NCBI RefSeq assembly: GCF_017603825.1
Contig: NZ_CP072014.1
Location: forward strand, 2,604,001 to 2,668,000
Length of the DNA stretch: 64,000 bases
From: Arthrobacter crystallopoietes
GTDB lineage: Bacteria > Actinomycetota > Actinomycetes > Actinomycetales > Micrococcaceae
Direction of reading: 5' to 3'
In this document: one piece after another, positions 43,877 to 52,287 of the stretch
Position numbering within the stretch: position 1 is the stretch's first letter
How the letters are laid out: each line of letters begins with the position of its first letter
The notes under the pieces: model-generated
The model's input: only the letters and a program-made list of their open reading frames with translations
What the model was told of the DNA's origin: nothing
Database searches by the model: none
Made by a program: the position numbers and the translations under genes

Positions 43877-45085
43877 TCAGGCGGCCCGGCGCGCTGCGAT
43901 CCGGCCGGAGACGAGGAACAGTGCGCCGGCGCAGAGGCAGCAGCCAAGCATCAGCATGGCCATGGGAACGGCCGTGAAGCCTCCGCCGATACCCGCCAGC
44001 GGGGTGACGACGGCGCCCAGCACGAATTGGGAGGCGCCCAGGAAGGCTGAGCCTTGGCCTGCGGCCTGCCGGACGGTGCCGATGGCCAGGCTGGTTGTGT
44101 TGCCCATCAGGAAACCCGAGCAGCTGATCGCAAAGAAGATGGGTAGGGCCGCCCAGATGGCTGGTGCACCGGACACAACCAGGACAAAGATGGCTGCGGT
44201 CATGATCAGCTGTGCCGTCAGGGCCGCGGCAATAATGCGCCGCACGGCGAAGCGGCGGATCAGCCGGACCGAGGCCAGGCCGCAGGCCATCATCCCCAGC
44301 GCGTTGATGGCCGCGGCCGTGCCGTAGCCGATGGCGCTGAGGCCCATCAGGTTCTGGTAGACAAAGGACGAGGCCGAAATATAGGAGATGATCACGCCGA
44401 AGGTGAAAGCGAACTGGAGCACGTAGGCCGGGAACAAACCTCCTTTGAAAGCCCCTCGGACCACGTCCCTGGCGGCAAGCAGGGCGGCCTTGTCGCGGGC
44501 ATGCGGAGGATGGGTTTCGCGGACCACCAGCAGGACACCGCCGAGCATCACCGCGAATATGCCGGCAGATACCCAGAAGATGCTGCGCCAACTGCCGGCG
44601 GCAAGCAGGACGCTGCCCAGCAGGGGAGCCAGGACCGGAGCCAGGCTGGAAATGGTCAGCAGCAGGGTGAAAGCCCGCGCCGCACCGGTACCGGCGTTAA
44701 GATCCGAGATGATGGCACGGCCAATGACAATCCCGGCGGCAGCGGCAAATCCCTGGACAAAGCGGGCTCCGATCAGGAACCAGATATCCTGGGCCAGCGC
44801 AGCGGCAATACAAGCGACGACGGCGATGGCGACGCCCACCATGAGCGGCCGGATGCGCCCGTACCTGTCCGAAAGCGGACCGAACGCCAGCTGCCCGAGC
44901 GCGATGCCGAGCAGCAACGCCGTCAGCGTGAGCTGGGCGCCGGAGGCACGCACTCCCAGGTCGGTGGCGATCATGGGCAGCGACGCCAGATACATGTCAG
45001 AGGACAACGGCGCGGCGGCGGCCAACAGCGCAAGGACAGCCAGCAGCGGTCCCGACATGGCCGGCGTCGTACGTTGTGCAGTCAT
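43877..45085 (-). CDS. Bcr/CflA-type MFS multidrug transporter
   Basis: A 402-residue major facilitator with about 12 transmembrane helices. The signature loop between helices 2 and 3 is GQLAFGPLSDRYGRIRP; helix 1 has AAAPLSSDMYLASLPMIA, typical of the Bcr/CflA drug:H+ antiporters (bicyclomycin, chloramphenicol). ATG 45085 is preceded by AAGGGCC. It diverges from the second MFS gene. The actual substrate is not known. Confidence 0.9.
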   Translation of the reverse strand: MTAQRTTPAMSGPLLAVLALLAAAAPLSSDMYLASLPMIATDLGVRASGAQLTLTALLLGIALGQLAFGPLSDRYGRIRPLMVGVAIAVVACIAAALAQDIWFLIGARFVQGFAAAAGIVIGRAIISDLNAGTGAARAFTLLLTISSLAPVLAPLLGSVLLAAGSWRSIFWVSAGIFAVMLGGVLLVVRETHPPHARDKAALLAARDVVRGAFKGGLFPAYVLQFAFTFGVIISYISASSFVYQNLMGLSAIGYGTAAAINALGMMACGLASVRLIRRFAVRRIIAAALTAQLIMTAAIFVLVVSGAPAIWAALPIFFAISCSGFLMGNTTSLAIGTVRQAAGQGSAFLGASQFVLGAVVTPLAGIGGGFTAVPMAMLMLGCCLCAGALFLVSGRIAARRAA

Positions 45086-45184
45086 GGCCCTTATCCAAAC
45101 ACGCTCCGGCAGCAAGTCATGGCTGTATGACGCGGTAGAGCGACGCTAGGAAGCCCAAGGGTATTTTGGCGGCTTGTGTCCAGA

Positions 45185-45220
45185 GGTGTCCAAATACTGG
45201 AACGATGTCCGGATACTGGA
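45185..45220. promoter_or_regulatory. two tandem operator-like repeats upstream of the MHS transporter
   Basis: TGTCC-N2-ATACTGGA occurs at 45186-45200 and 45205-45219 with a 19-bp period. Each copy is also an inverted repeat (TCCA-N5-TGGA and GTCC-N7-GGAC). The second copy covers the -35 position of the TAGAAT promoter, so binding should block transcription. Confidence 0.55.
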
Positions 45221-45229
45221 CGGAGGGGC

Positions 45230-45235
45230 GTAGAA
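45230..45235 (+). promoter_or_regulatory. -10 element of the MHS transporter gene
   Basis: TAGAAT, 43 nt before the ATG at 45278. The -35 region 17 nt upstream is weak and lies within the second operator-like repeat. Confidence 0.45.
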
Positions 45236-45277
45236 TTTTCGGCGGTAATCATTCGTTTTCATCGAAAGCCGACACCC

Positions 45278-46681
45278 ATGTCTTCTGCAGCACCAGCCTC
45301 AACGGGTGCCTCCAAGGCCCCGGTTAACTCCCGCGGCCGCGTGATTGTTGCCAGCCTTATTGGCACGTCCGTTGAGTTCTACGACTTCTACGTCTACGCC
45401 ACGGCCGCCGTGCTCGTTTTCCCGGCCTTGTTCTTCCCCGGCGCCGATGCCGCCACCGCTCTGTTGAGTTCCTTCGCCGTCTTCGGCGTAGCCTTCATTG
45501 CACGGCCGCTCGGGTCCATCGTCTTCGGGCACTTCGGCGACAAGTTCGGCCGCAAGGGCACGCTGGTCGCCTCGCTGCTCACCATGGGCATCGCGACCTT
45601 CCTGATCGGCTGCCTGCCCACCGCGCAGGTCACCGGCTGGTCGTTCTGGGCTCCGGCCCTGCTGGTGGTCCTGCGCTTTGCCCAGGGCCTGGCCCTTGGC
45701 GGCGAATGGAGCGGTGCCGCGCTGCTGGCGACCGAGAACGCTCCGGCGAACAAGCGGGCCATCTACGGTACGTTCCCGCAGCTGGGCGCCCCGATCGGCT
45801 TCATCCTGGCGAACTCGCTCTTCCTGATCCTCAGCCTGAACCTGAGCAATGAAGCGTTCATGTCCTGGGGCTGGCGCATTCCGTTCCTGGGCAGCGCCGT
45901 CATGGTCATCATCGGCCTCTACGTCCGCCTGAAGCTGGTGGAAACCCCGGCCTTCCAGAAGGTCGTGGACAAGGGCGAGGTCACCAAGCTGCCGCTGGGC
46001 CGCGTCTTCAAGTCCAGCTGGCGCCAGCTGATCCTGGGCACCTTCATCATGCTGGCCACCTACGTGCTCTTCTACCTGATGACCACTTTCACCTTGTCCT
46101 ACGGCACCGCTGCCAAGACGGTGGACGACGCTGCTGCGGCCGCTGCCGCCGCCGGCAAGGACTTCGACCCCTCGGCGTTCACCGCTGGCCTGGGTTACGC
46201 CCGCAACGACTTCCTGTTGATGCTGATCATCGGCGTCGTCTTCTTCGGCATTTTCACGATGGTGGCCGGCCCGCTGGCAGAAAAATTCGGCCGTCGGAAG
46301 ACGCTGATCTGGGTTTCGCTGGGCATCGTGGCCTTCGGCTTCTTCTGGGTTCCGCTCTTCGGCGGCGGCTTCGCCGGCACCATGCTGCACCTGATCATCG
46401 GCTTCACCCTGATGGGCCTGACCTTCGGCCCCATGGGTGCCATGCTGCCGGAGCTGTTCCCGACCAACGTTCGGTACACCGGTTCGGCCGTGGCCTACAA
46501 CTTCTCCTCGATCCTGGGTGCCTCCGTGGCGCCGTTCATCGCGGTGGCGCTGTGGCAGGCGGCCGATGGCAGCACCTTCCTGGTGGGCATGTACCTCAGT
46601 GGCGCGGCCGTGATTACGCTGATCTCCCTGTTCCTGACCAAGGAAACCAAGGACATGGATTACGAGGGACTGAGCAGCTGA
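45278..46681 (+). CDS. MFS transporter, metabolite:H+ symporter (MHS) type
   Basis: A 467-residue transporter with 12 predicted helices. The MHS hallmark GTSVEFYDFYVYATAA at helix 1 and GHFGDKFGRKGTLV in loop 2-3 place it with symporters for organic acids, shikimate, alpha-ketoglutarate or osmolytes (KgtP/ShiA/ProP group). RFAQGLALGGEWSGAAL is the helix-5 motif. ATG 45278 follows a modest GAAAG. A strong terminator follows. The substrate is not defined by sequence. Confidence 0.9.
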   Translation: MSSAAPASTGASKAPVNSRGRVIVASLIGTSVEFYDFYVYATAAVLVFPALFFPGADAATALLSSFAVFGVAFIARPLGSIVFGHFGDKFGRKGTLVASLLTMGIATFLIGCLPTAQVTGWSFWAPALLVVLRFAQGLALGGEWSGAALLATENAPANKRAIYGTFPQLGAPIGFILANSLFLILSLNLSNEAFMSWGWRIPFLGSAVMVIIGLYVRLKLVETPAFQKVVDKGEVTKLPLGRVFKSSWRQLILGTFIMLATYVLFYLMTTFTLSYGTAAKTVDDAAAAAAAAGKDFDPSAFTAGLGYARNDFLLMLIIGVVFFGIFTMVAGPLAEKFGRRKTLIWVSLGIVAFGFFWVPLFGGGFAGTMLHLIIGFTLMGLTFGPMGAMLPELFPTNVRYTGSAVAYNFSSILGASVAPFIAVALWQAADGSTFLVGMYLSGAAVITLISLFLTKETKDMDYEGLSS

Positions 46682-46691
46682 CCCCGTCGTA

Positions 46692-46729
46692 AAGGCCCGC
46701 GGTTCCAACAGGAACCGCGGGCCTTTTTT
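46692..46729 (+). terminator. intrinsic terminator of the MHS transporter gene
   Basis: AAGGCCCGCGGTTCC (46692-46706) pairs perfectly with 46711-46725 around the loop AACA and runs into TTTTTT. It is a textbook rho-independent terminator and, being A-flanked, may also stop the leftward small membrane protein transcript. Confidence 0.95.
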
Positions 46730-46750
46730 GTTAGAGAATTCGGTTGTCCG

Positions 46751-47017
46751 TTAGTGGACTGCCTTCCGTTTGGTGATAAAGCCCCAAATCAGCAGTACAA
46801 CAAGGGCGCCGGCGATGGCAACGAGCCAGGTCTGGATGCTCCAGAACTCTTCCAGCCCAACGTTGAAGACGGCACTGCCAACCCAGCCGCCCAGCAGGGC
46901 GCCGACGACGCCGAGTACTAGGGTTGCGATCCAGCCGCCGCCTTGGTCACCCGGCAGGATCAGCTTGGCGATAGCGCCCGCAATTAGTCCGAGAATAAGA
47001 AAAGCAAGAAAACCCAT
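46751..47017 (-). CDS. GlsB/YeaQ/YmgE family membrane protein
   Basis: An 88-residue protein with three hydrophobic helices and the family motif GLIAGAIAKLILPGDQGGGWIATLVLGVVGALLGG. The family (transglycosylase-associated proteins) is often stress-induced in bacteria; biochemical role unknown. It is transcribed alone and converges on the MHS gene over the shared terminator. Confidence 0.92.
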   Translation of the reverse strand: MGFLAFLILGLIAGAIAKLILPGDQGGGWIATLVLGVVGALLGGWVGSAVFNVGLEEFWSIQTWLVAIAGALVVLLIWGFITKRKAVH

Positions 47018-47274
47018 GATGCTCTCTCCTTACGGTGATCAATGGTCCCCCGACGGGATTGCCGGGGAGTGTCCCTTACCAATTCCCACGGTACAACAAA
47101 GCATGCTTATTGTATTGTCTTTTTGCCAAAGGAATTTTGCGCGGCGACGGTTTGCCGCCGCTTGTTGGGGAAGGGGGGGCATGAGCCAGCGCGTGCGTTA
47201 ACCAGCGGTGCCCGGTCCGTTAACGGAACCGGGCACCTCGGGCAGGAGCTGCTGGGGCAGGAGCGGCGCCGCTC

Positions 47275-49059
47275 CTAGTCGATGATGGCGGCCAGTACGG
47301 CGCCGGCAGAGACCGTGGCGCCCGGCTTCGCCGTCAGTTTTGCGATGGTGCCGGCCTTGTGGGCTGTCAGCGGTTGCTCCATCTTCATGGCCTCAAGCAC
47401 GACGACGAGATCGCCTTCCGCGACCGTGTCGCCTTCGCTGACGGCCACCTTCACGATGGTGCCCTGCATGGGTGAAGACAGGTCATCCCCGCTGGCCGTC
47501 GGGCCAGCCGAGCCGCCGGAACGCCCGCGGCCGCGCTTGGGCTTGCCGTTGGACTTGGTGGCGGCGCCGCCGGAGGTGTTCAGGCCCGCGGGAAGGACGA
47601 CTTCCAGCCGTTTGCCACCCACCTCAACGGTGACGCGCTGGCGTTCGCCGTCGTCGTCGGTGGTTGTTGACGCCGCGGCATCGAAGGCGGGAATGTCGTT
47701 GACGAACTCCGTCTCGATCCAGCGGGTGTGGACCTTGAAGGGCTCCAGTGGGTCTGCCGGGGCGAAGTCCGGATCTGCCGTCACAGCGCGGTGGAACGGC
47801 AGGACGGTCGGCATGCCGCCGATCTCCATCTCCTCCAGGGCGCGGCGGGCGCGCTGCAGGGCCTGGTTGCGGCTGGCGCCGGTGACCACGAGCTTGGCGA
47901 GCAAGGAGTCGAAGTTGCCGCCGACCACTTCGCCGGCTTCCACGCCGGAGTCCACGCGAACGCCGGGTCCGGTGGGCAGCTTCATCGATTCCACGGTGCC
48001 CGGGGCCGGCATGAAGTTGCGGCCGGCATCCTCGCCGTTGATGCGGAACTCGAAGGAGTGGCCGCGGATCTCGGGATCGCCGTAGCCCAGTTCCTCGCCG
48101 CAGGCCAGCCGGAACTGTTCGCGGACCAGGTCCACGCCGGCAACCTCCTCGGAAATGGGGTGCTCCACCTGCAGGCGCGTGTTGACCTCAAGGAAGGAAA
48201 TGGTGCCGTCCTGGCCGACCAGGAATTCGCACGTGCCGGCGCCCTGGTACTTGGCCTCGAGCATGATGGCCTTGGACGCCTCGTAAAGCCGGTAGTTCTG
48301 GTCCGCGCTCAGGAACGGGGCGGGGGCCTCCTCGACGAGCTTCTGATTGCGGCGCTGCAGCGAGCAGTCGCGGGTGGAAATAACGACGACGTTGCCGTGC
48401 GCATCCGCGAGGCATTGGGTTTCCACATGCCGGGGGGCATCAAGGAAGCGCTCGACGAAGCACTCGCCCCGGCCAAAGGCCGCGGTGGCCTCGCGGACCG
48501 CGGAGTCGAAGGCCTCGGGGATCTCGTCCCGGTCGCGGACCACTTTGATGCCGCGGCCGCCGCCGCCGTAGGCAGCCTTGATAGCCAGCGGGAGGCCGTA
48601 GGTGTCCGCGAATGCGAGAACCTCGTCGACGCCCTGGACGGGATCTGCGGTGCCGGGAACAAGGGGGGCGCCAACCTTTTCGGCGATGTGCCGGGCCTGG
48701 ACCTTGTCGCCGAGTTTGGCGATGGCGTCGGGGGAGGGGCCGATCCAAATCAGCCCGGCGTCGATGACCCGCTGCGCGAAGTCCGCGTTTTCGGCGAGGA
48801 AGCCATAGCCGGGGTGGACGGCGTCGGCACCGGAGGCTACGGCCACGTCGAGCAGCTTGTCCATGGCCAGATAGGACTCCGTGGCGGTACTGCCGCCCAG
48901 GGAGTAAGCCTCGTCGGCCAGACGGACATGCAGCGCATCCCGGTCAGGCTCTGCGTAAACGGCGACGGAGGCGAGGCCTTCATCCCGTGCGGCTCGGATT
49001 ACGCGGACGGCAATTTCACCACGGTTGGCGATCAGTACCTTGGTGATGCGCTGGGTCAT
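47275..49059 (-). CDS. acyl-CoA carboxylase alpha subunit (biotin carboxylase and BCCP)
   Basis: A 594-residue fusion. The biotin carboxylase part (1-450) has [18 protein letters not shown], the ATP-grasp loop [13 protein letters not shown], and [12 protein letters not shown] Gly/Arg/Ser linker (about 485-515) precedes the carrier domain, whose EAMKME holds the lysine to be biotinylated (about 559). It supplies carboxybiotin to the carboxyltransferase for malonyl- or methylmalonyl-CoA, feeding lipid synthesis. It corresponds to AccA3 of mycobacteria. ATG 49059 follows AGGAG. A TTTGTAG-N5-CTACAAA palindrome lies about 90 nt upstream. Confidence 0.95.
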   Translation of the reverse strand: MTQRITKVLIANRGEIAVRVIRAARDEGLASVAVYAEPDRDALHVRLADEAYSLGGSTATESYLAMDKLLDVAVASGADAVHPGYGFLAENADFAQRVIDAGLIWIGPSPDAIAKLGDKVQARHIAEKVGAPLVPGTADPVQGVDEVLAFADTYGLPLAIKAAYGGGGRGIKVVRDRDEIPEAFDSAVREATAAFGRGECFVERFLDAPRHVETQCLADAHGNVVVISTRDCSLQRRNQKLVEEAPAPFLSADQNYRLYEASKAIMLEAKYQGAGTCEFLVGQDGTISFLEVNTRLQVEHPISEEVAGVDLVREQFRLACGEELGYGDPEIRGHSFEFRINGEDAGRNFMPAPGTVESMKLPTGPGVRVDSGVEAGEVVGGNFDSLLAKLVVTGASRNQALQRARRALEEMEIGGMPTVLPFHRAVTADPDFAPADPLEPFKVHTRWIETEFVNDIPAFDAAASTTTDDDGERQRVTVEVGGKRLEVVLPAGLNTSGGAATKSNGKPKRGRGRSGGSAGPTASGDDLSSPMQGTIVKVAVSEGDTVAEGDLVVVLEAMKMEQPLTAHKAGTIAKLTAKPGATVSAGAVLAAIID

Positions 49060-49362
49060 TCAAAGCTCCTTCTATCCTTGAGGAGCCTAGCGCGGTTTTG
49101 CGGGTATCGCCCAATAACCATGCCATTTGTGCGTGTGTGGGCGTGATTCTTTGTAGGTGTTCTACAAAAACGATCGGTGCCGGAAACTGGCGCGGGGCCG
49201 CTCCTCCGCCAGGAAGCCGTAGTCCCACTGTGACGATAATCCCTCAAGGCCGATTCACCGCTTTAGGTTCCGCCGGCCGTTCGCCTCCTGTATACCTGTC
49301 GGTAAACCCGTAGGGAAAATCAAGCGCGCCAACGCGGTGCCCTTGGGAGCAAAGGATGGCAG
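49060..49362. other. divergent region between acc alpha and the Ser/Thr kinase gene
   Basis: A 303-bp non-coding region. The notable element is the palindrome at 49150-49168. I see no small gene. The kinase start is preceded by AAAGGA at 49351-49355. Confidence 0.5.
49150..49168. promoter_or_regulatory. TTTGTAG-N5-CTACAAA operator-like palindrome (acc alpha)
   Basis: Perfect 7-5-7 inverted repeat about 90 nt upstream of the acyl-CoA carboxylase alpha gene. Over 21 bases (49150-49170) it matches 61616-61636, upstream of the beta subunit gene, at 16 positions, and its TGTAG-N5-CTACA core recurs at 61694-61708 before birA. A common regulator is likely; its identity is unknown. Confidence 0.65.
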
Positions 49363-50493
49363 TTGGGGGACGTGTATTTGGGGCAGTCTCTGCCAGTTAG
49401 CCTGGGTGGCCGTTACAAGCTTCAGGAACTGATCGGGCGGGGCGGATCCGCAGCGGTCTATAAGGCCATGGACGACGTGCTGGGCCGGTTCGTTGCGGTT
49501 AAGGTGTTCCGCCCCGATGTCCGCGACGAAGGGGAGCTGCGGCGTCAGGAGGCAGAGGTGCAACTGCTGTCGACATTCAACCACCCCGGCCTGGTGACTG
49601 TTTATGATGCCGGTACGGAGCAATCATCCTCTGATGGGACCCGCTCCTTTGTCGTGATGGAGCTCGCGCAAGGCAAGGACCTGCGAAACCGGCTTCGGTT
49701 GGGGCGGCTGGAGGCCAGGGATGTAGCAAAGATCGGTCACCAACTGGCGGCAGCACTTCACTATGTGCACGGTCGGGGTGTGATCCACCGCGACCTCAAA
49801 CCGGCGAACATCATGCTCGCGTTCGATGCGGATACGGGTGAGGCCCGGGCCAAGCTCATGGATTTCGGCATTGCCCGCGTCATTGAAGGAACACGGCTGA
49901 CCGCCACCGGGCAGACTGTCGGAACCGCAACCTATTTGAGCCCGGAGCAGGCCCAGGGCGGCGCCCTGGGAACATCCAGTGATATCTACTCCCTTGGACT
50001 GGTCCTGTTGGAGTGCCTGACCGGTCACGTCGAGTTCCCCGGCAGTCCGGTGGAATCGGCCGTGGCCCGCCTGCAACGTGGACCGGTTATCCCAGCGGAG
50101 ATCGGCCCCGGATGGGTTCGCCTTCTTTCAAAGATGACTGCGATGGATCCGGTTGCCCGGCCGGACGCCGCCGAAGTAGCTGCCGCGCTGGCTGATGTGG
50201 ATAGCAGGGCGTGGGAGCCGGAGCCCGCCTTGGCGCCGGAGGAAAGGCCGGAGGGCAGTACGGCGGCCATGCCGGTTTCCGTGAAGGCAAGACCTCTGCG
50301 GTCACGGCGCATGCGCAAGCTTGCCGTCTGGACAATAGCTGCAGTCCTCGTGCTCGCGGGTATTGCGGTCTTTCTACCTTCGCTAGTGTCCAGTCCGCAA
50401 GAGGCTCAGACGTCTGACCCGACACCATCGCCGGTCCTGACGGGAGAGCTCGAAGAGCACATGCGGAACCTTGAACGGAACCTTGTCCCATGA
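49363..50493 (+). CDS. membrane serine/threonine protein kinase
   Basis: A 376-residue Hanks-type kinase. The catalytic domain covers about 18-275: glycine loop GRGGSAAVY, K47 (VAVK), catalytic HRDLKPAN with D144, DFG at 167-169, and SPEQ. A juxtamembrane segment, one helix (about 320-340) and only about 35 outer residues follow, so there are no PASTA repeats to sense peptidoglycan. TTG 49363 is the start with AAAGGA; GTG 49372 is an alternative. The stop overlaps the next gene (ATGA), so the kinase and the lipoprotein are produced together. Confidence 0.92.
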   Translation: MGDVYLGQSLPVSLGGRYKLQELIGRGGSAAVYKAMDDVLGRFVAVKVFRPDVRDEGELRRQEAEVQLLSTFNHPGLVTVYDAGTEQSSSDGTRSFVVMELAQGKDLRNRLRLGRLEARDVAKIGHQLAAALHYVHGRGVIHRDLKPANIMLAFDADTGEARAKLMDFGIARVIEGTRLTATGQTVGTATYLSPEQAQGGALGTSSDIYSLGLVLLECLTGHVEFPGSPVESAVARLQRGPVIPAEIGPGWVRLLSKMTAMDPVARPDAAEVAAALADVDSRAWEPEPALAPEERPEGSTAAMPVSVKARPLRSRRMRKLAVWTIAAVLVLAGIAVFLPSLVSSPQEAQTSDPTPSPVLTGELEEHMRNLERNLVP

Positions 50494-51188
50494 AGAAGCC
50501 ACAAAGTATTCGCCGTTTCGCAGCTGCTGCGGCGGTTTCTGTCACGCTGCTCGGCAGCGCCTGCACGGCGCCGCCACAGCTGAATGCGGGAGCCGCAGAA
50601 AGAATGCAGGCCCTCGCAGCCGAGGTCCGGACCGACGCGGCAGCCGGGGATTATGAGAAGGCGATCGAGGGCCTGGGCGACCTGACGGAGGAATTGAGAC
50701 AGGCGGCAGGGGACGGGGACGTCTCGTTCGCCCGCTACCAGAGCATCGAGGCGGCCATCGAGCAACTCAGCGCGGACCTCGCCGCGGAACGGGCTGCTGC
50801 GTCGCCCCCTTCGGAAGCGGCGAACCCGGAAACGGAAGCGGCTGCCCCGAAGGCGCCGAACACTGTTGGGAATACGGAATCGACCCAGGGGCAGCCGGTT
50901 CCTCCTCCGCCGGCCCCGGCGCCCGCACCACCTCCCACCGTCTCCGCCCCGGACCCTTCCGAAACCTCGCCCGTACCGGCTGAGCCGGACAGCGGTCAGG
51001 GAAACAACAACCAGCAGGACAATGCACTTCCAGGCAAGGGCAACAACGCCATCAAGGAGGACCACGGAGCCGACCAGGATGATGCGACAGGCCCGGGTGG
51101 ATCCGGGAACGACAGGAACAACGGAGGGGCTGGGACAGGTCCCGGTTCCGGCCACGGCAAGGATAATTCCGGCAGGGACGACAACTGA
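50490..51188 (+). CDS. proline-rich exported lipoprotein linked to the kinase
   Basis: A 232-residue protein. Lipobox LGSAC puts the anchor at Cys 25. A helical section (about 30-105, AERMQALAAEVRTDAAAG ... IEAAIEQLSADLAAERAA) could form a coiled coil; the rest is low complexity, rich in Pro, Ala, Gly, Asn and Asp. No enzyme motif. Overlap with the kinase stop suggests it is the outer partner or substrate anchor of that kinase. This is inferred from gene arrangement only. Confidence 0.82.
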   Translation: MKKPQSIRRFAAAAAVSVTLLGSACTAPPQLNAGAAERMQALAAEVRTDAAAGDYEKAIEGLGDLTEELRQAAGDGDVSFARYQSIEAAIEQLSADLAAERAAASPPSEAANPETEAAAPKAPNTVGNTESTQGQPVPPPPAPAPAPPPTVSAPDPSETSPVPAEPDSGQGNNNQQDNALPGKGNNAIKEDHGADQDDATGPGGSGNDRNNGGAGTGPGSGHGKDNSGRDDN

Positions 51189-51235
51189 TTCCCGAAGGGG
51201 CTCTAGGGGCAGAGCGCCCGGGTTGCAGCCGGCTG

Positions 51236-51901
51236 TTATTGCCCCCAGAGGTCCGTAATCTGTACGTTGGCACTCGCCAGCAGGTGTCGCAGGGTGGAAA
51301 CCGAAAGACCGACGACGGCGTGCGGGTCGCCGTCGACGCGCTCGATGAAGGCCCCGCCCAGCGAGTCGATGGTGAAGGAACCGGCTACCTGAAGCGGTTC
51401 GCCAGTGGCGATGTAGGCGTCGATCTCTGCATCGCTGAGCTTGGCGAAGTACACGCCAGCCGAGGCAACCGCACCAATGGTGGCGCCTGATCCGACGGTG
51501 CTATCCGAAGCCGCATCCCCGTCGGCGTCCGCGGGCACATCCCTGCAGTCGACCAGCCAGTGCCCGGTGTGCAGCACGCCGTGGCGGCCGCTCATCCGGT
51601 GCCAGCGCTCGCGGGCAATCTCGGGTTCGTACGGCTTGCCGTGTGGTTCGCCGTCGAGTTCGAAGACGGAGTCGCAGCCCAGGACCAGCGCACCCTCCGC
51701 CTCGGGGAGGCTGGCGACGGCTTCAGCTTTGGCCCGTGCGAGCACCAGGGCGGTGTCATGCGGGTCTGTCAGCCCGTAGTGCGATGTGACCGCATCCTCG
51801 TCGACGTCGGAGACGAGAATGCTGTGGGAGATGCCGGCGTCGGTGAGCAGTTTGGTGCGGGCGGGGGAGGCGGAGGCGAGAATCAGGCGCAAATAAGTCA
51901 C
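51236..51901 (-). CDS. maf: Maf family nucleotide pyrophosphatase
   Basis: A 221-residue enzyme hydrolysing non-canonical or pyrimidine nucleoside triphosphates. Motifs: LILASASPARTKLLTDAG, SDVDEDA, and GCDSVFELDGEPHGKP; also SGRHGVLHTGHWLVDCRD. An insert of about 25 residues rich in Asp, Ala, Gly and Ser (about 132-156) is absent from typical members and is probably a surface loop. GTG 51901 gives the usual N-terminus; a 30-residue longer frame begins at 51991. Maf sits in the carboxylase locus in mycobacteria too. Confidence 0.9.
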   Translation of the reverse strand: MTYLRLILASASPARTKLLTDAGISHSILVSDVDEDAVTSHYGLTDPHDTALVLARAKAEAVASLPEAEGALVLGCDSVFELDGEPHGKPYEPEIARERWHRMSGRHGVLHTGHWLVDCRDVPADADGDAASDSTVGSGATIGAVASAGVYFAKLSDAEIDAYIATGEPLQVAGSFTIDSLGGAFIERVDGDPHAVVGLSVSTLRHLLASANVQITDLWGQ

Positions 51902-52287
51902 GTCACTAAGCGTAATGCCCGCATCAGCAAGGCCCACAGCAGCCAGCGAAGAACGCCGTCGCTTCCGCTGCAGCCCGGAAGCAGCACACAAACCGACATT
52001 TAGAATGTTGATTTATCACCATGCCCCTCCGGACCGTATGATCTCCACGGGGATTCTTCCGGCTGCCCCCTTGCACAGCAGAGTGGCGAAGGCAGCGGAA
52101 TGGACCGGTGCACCGTTGGGGGCTGTATCGTTCCGGGCCCGGTGGATCGTTGGGGGATACACCGTTCCTGAATAGCAAAACGCTCGGCCGGATGGATTTC
52201 CCGGCCGAGCGTTTTCTTGTATGTACTGCTGTCATTGGTTCTGTCCGCCTGGGGCGTCGAGCTTAGCCCCGCGTCCCCAGCAAGCGG
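51902..52287. other. intergenic region between maf and the symporter gene
   Basis: A 386-bp region. It contains a strong bidirectional terminator (52177-52215) that ends the symporter transcript. A rightward frame of 45 codons (ATG 52037 to TAG 52175) stops just before that terminator, but it lacks a ribosome binding site and I do not call it a gene. Confidence 0.5.
52177..52215. terminator. bidirectional intrinsic terminator
   Basis: AAAACGCTCGGCCGG (52177-52191) pairs perfectly with 52201-52215 around a 9-nt loop, with four T on each reading direction. It lies 73 nt past the stop of the leftward symporter gene. Confidence 0.9.

Noticed and set aside
47728-49146. 472-codon rightward frame opposite the carboxylase alpha gene
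   Set aside because: Antisense shadow of a highly conserved enzyme; no motifs.
52037-52175. Possible 45-codon gene ending at a terminator
   Set aside because: No ribosome binding site, no recognisable composition, and the terminator is explained by the leftward symporter gene.
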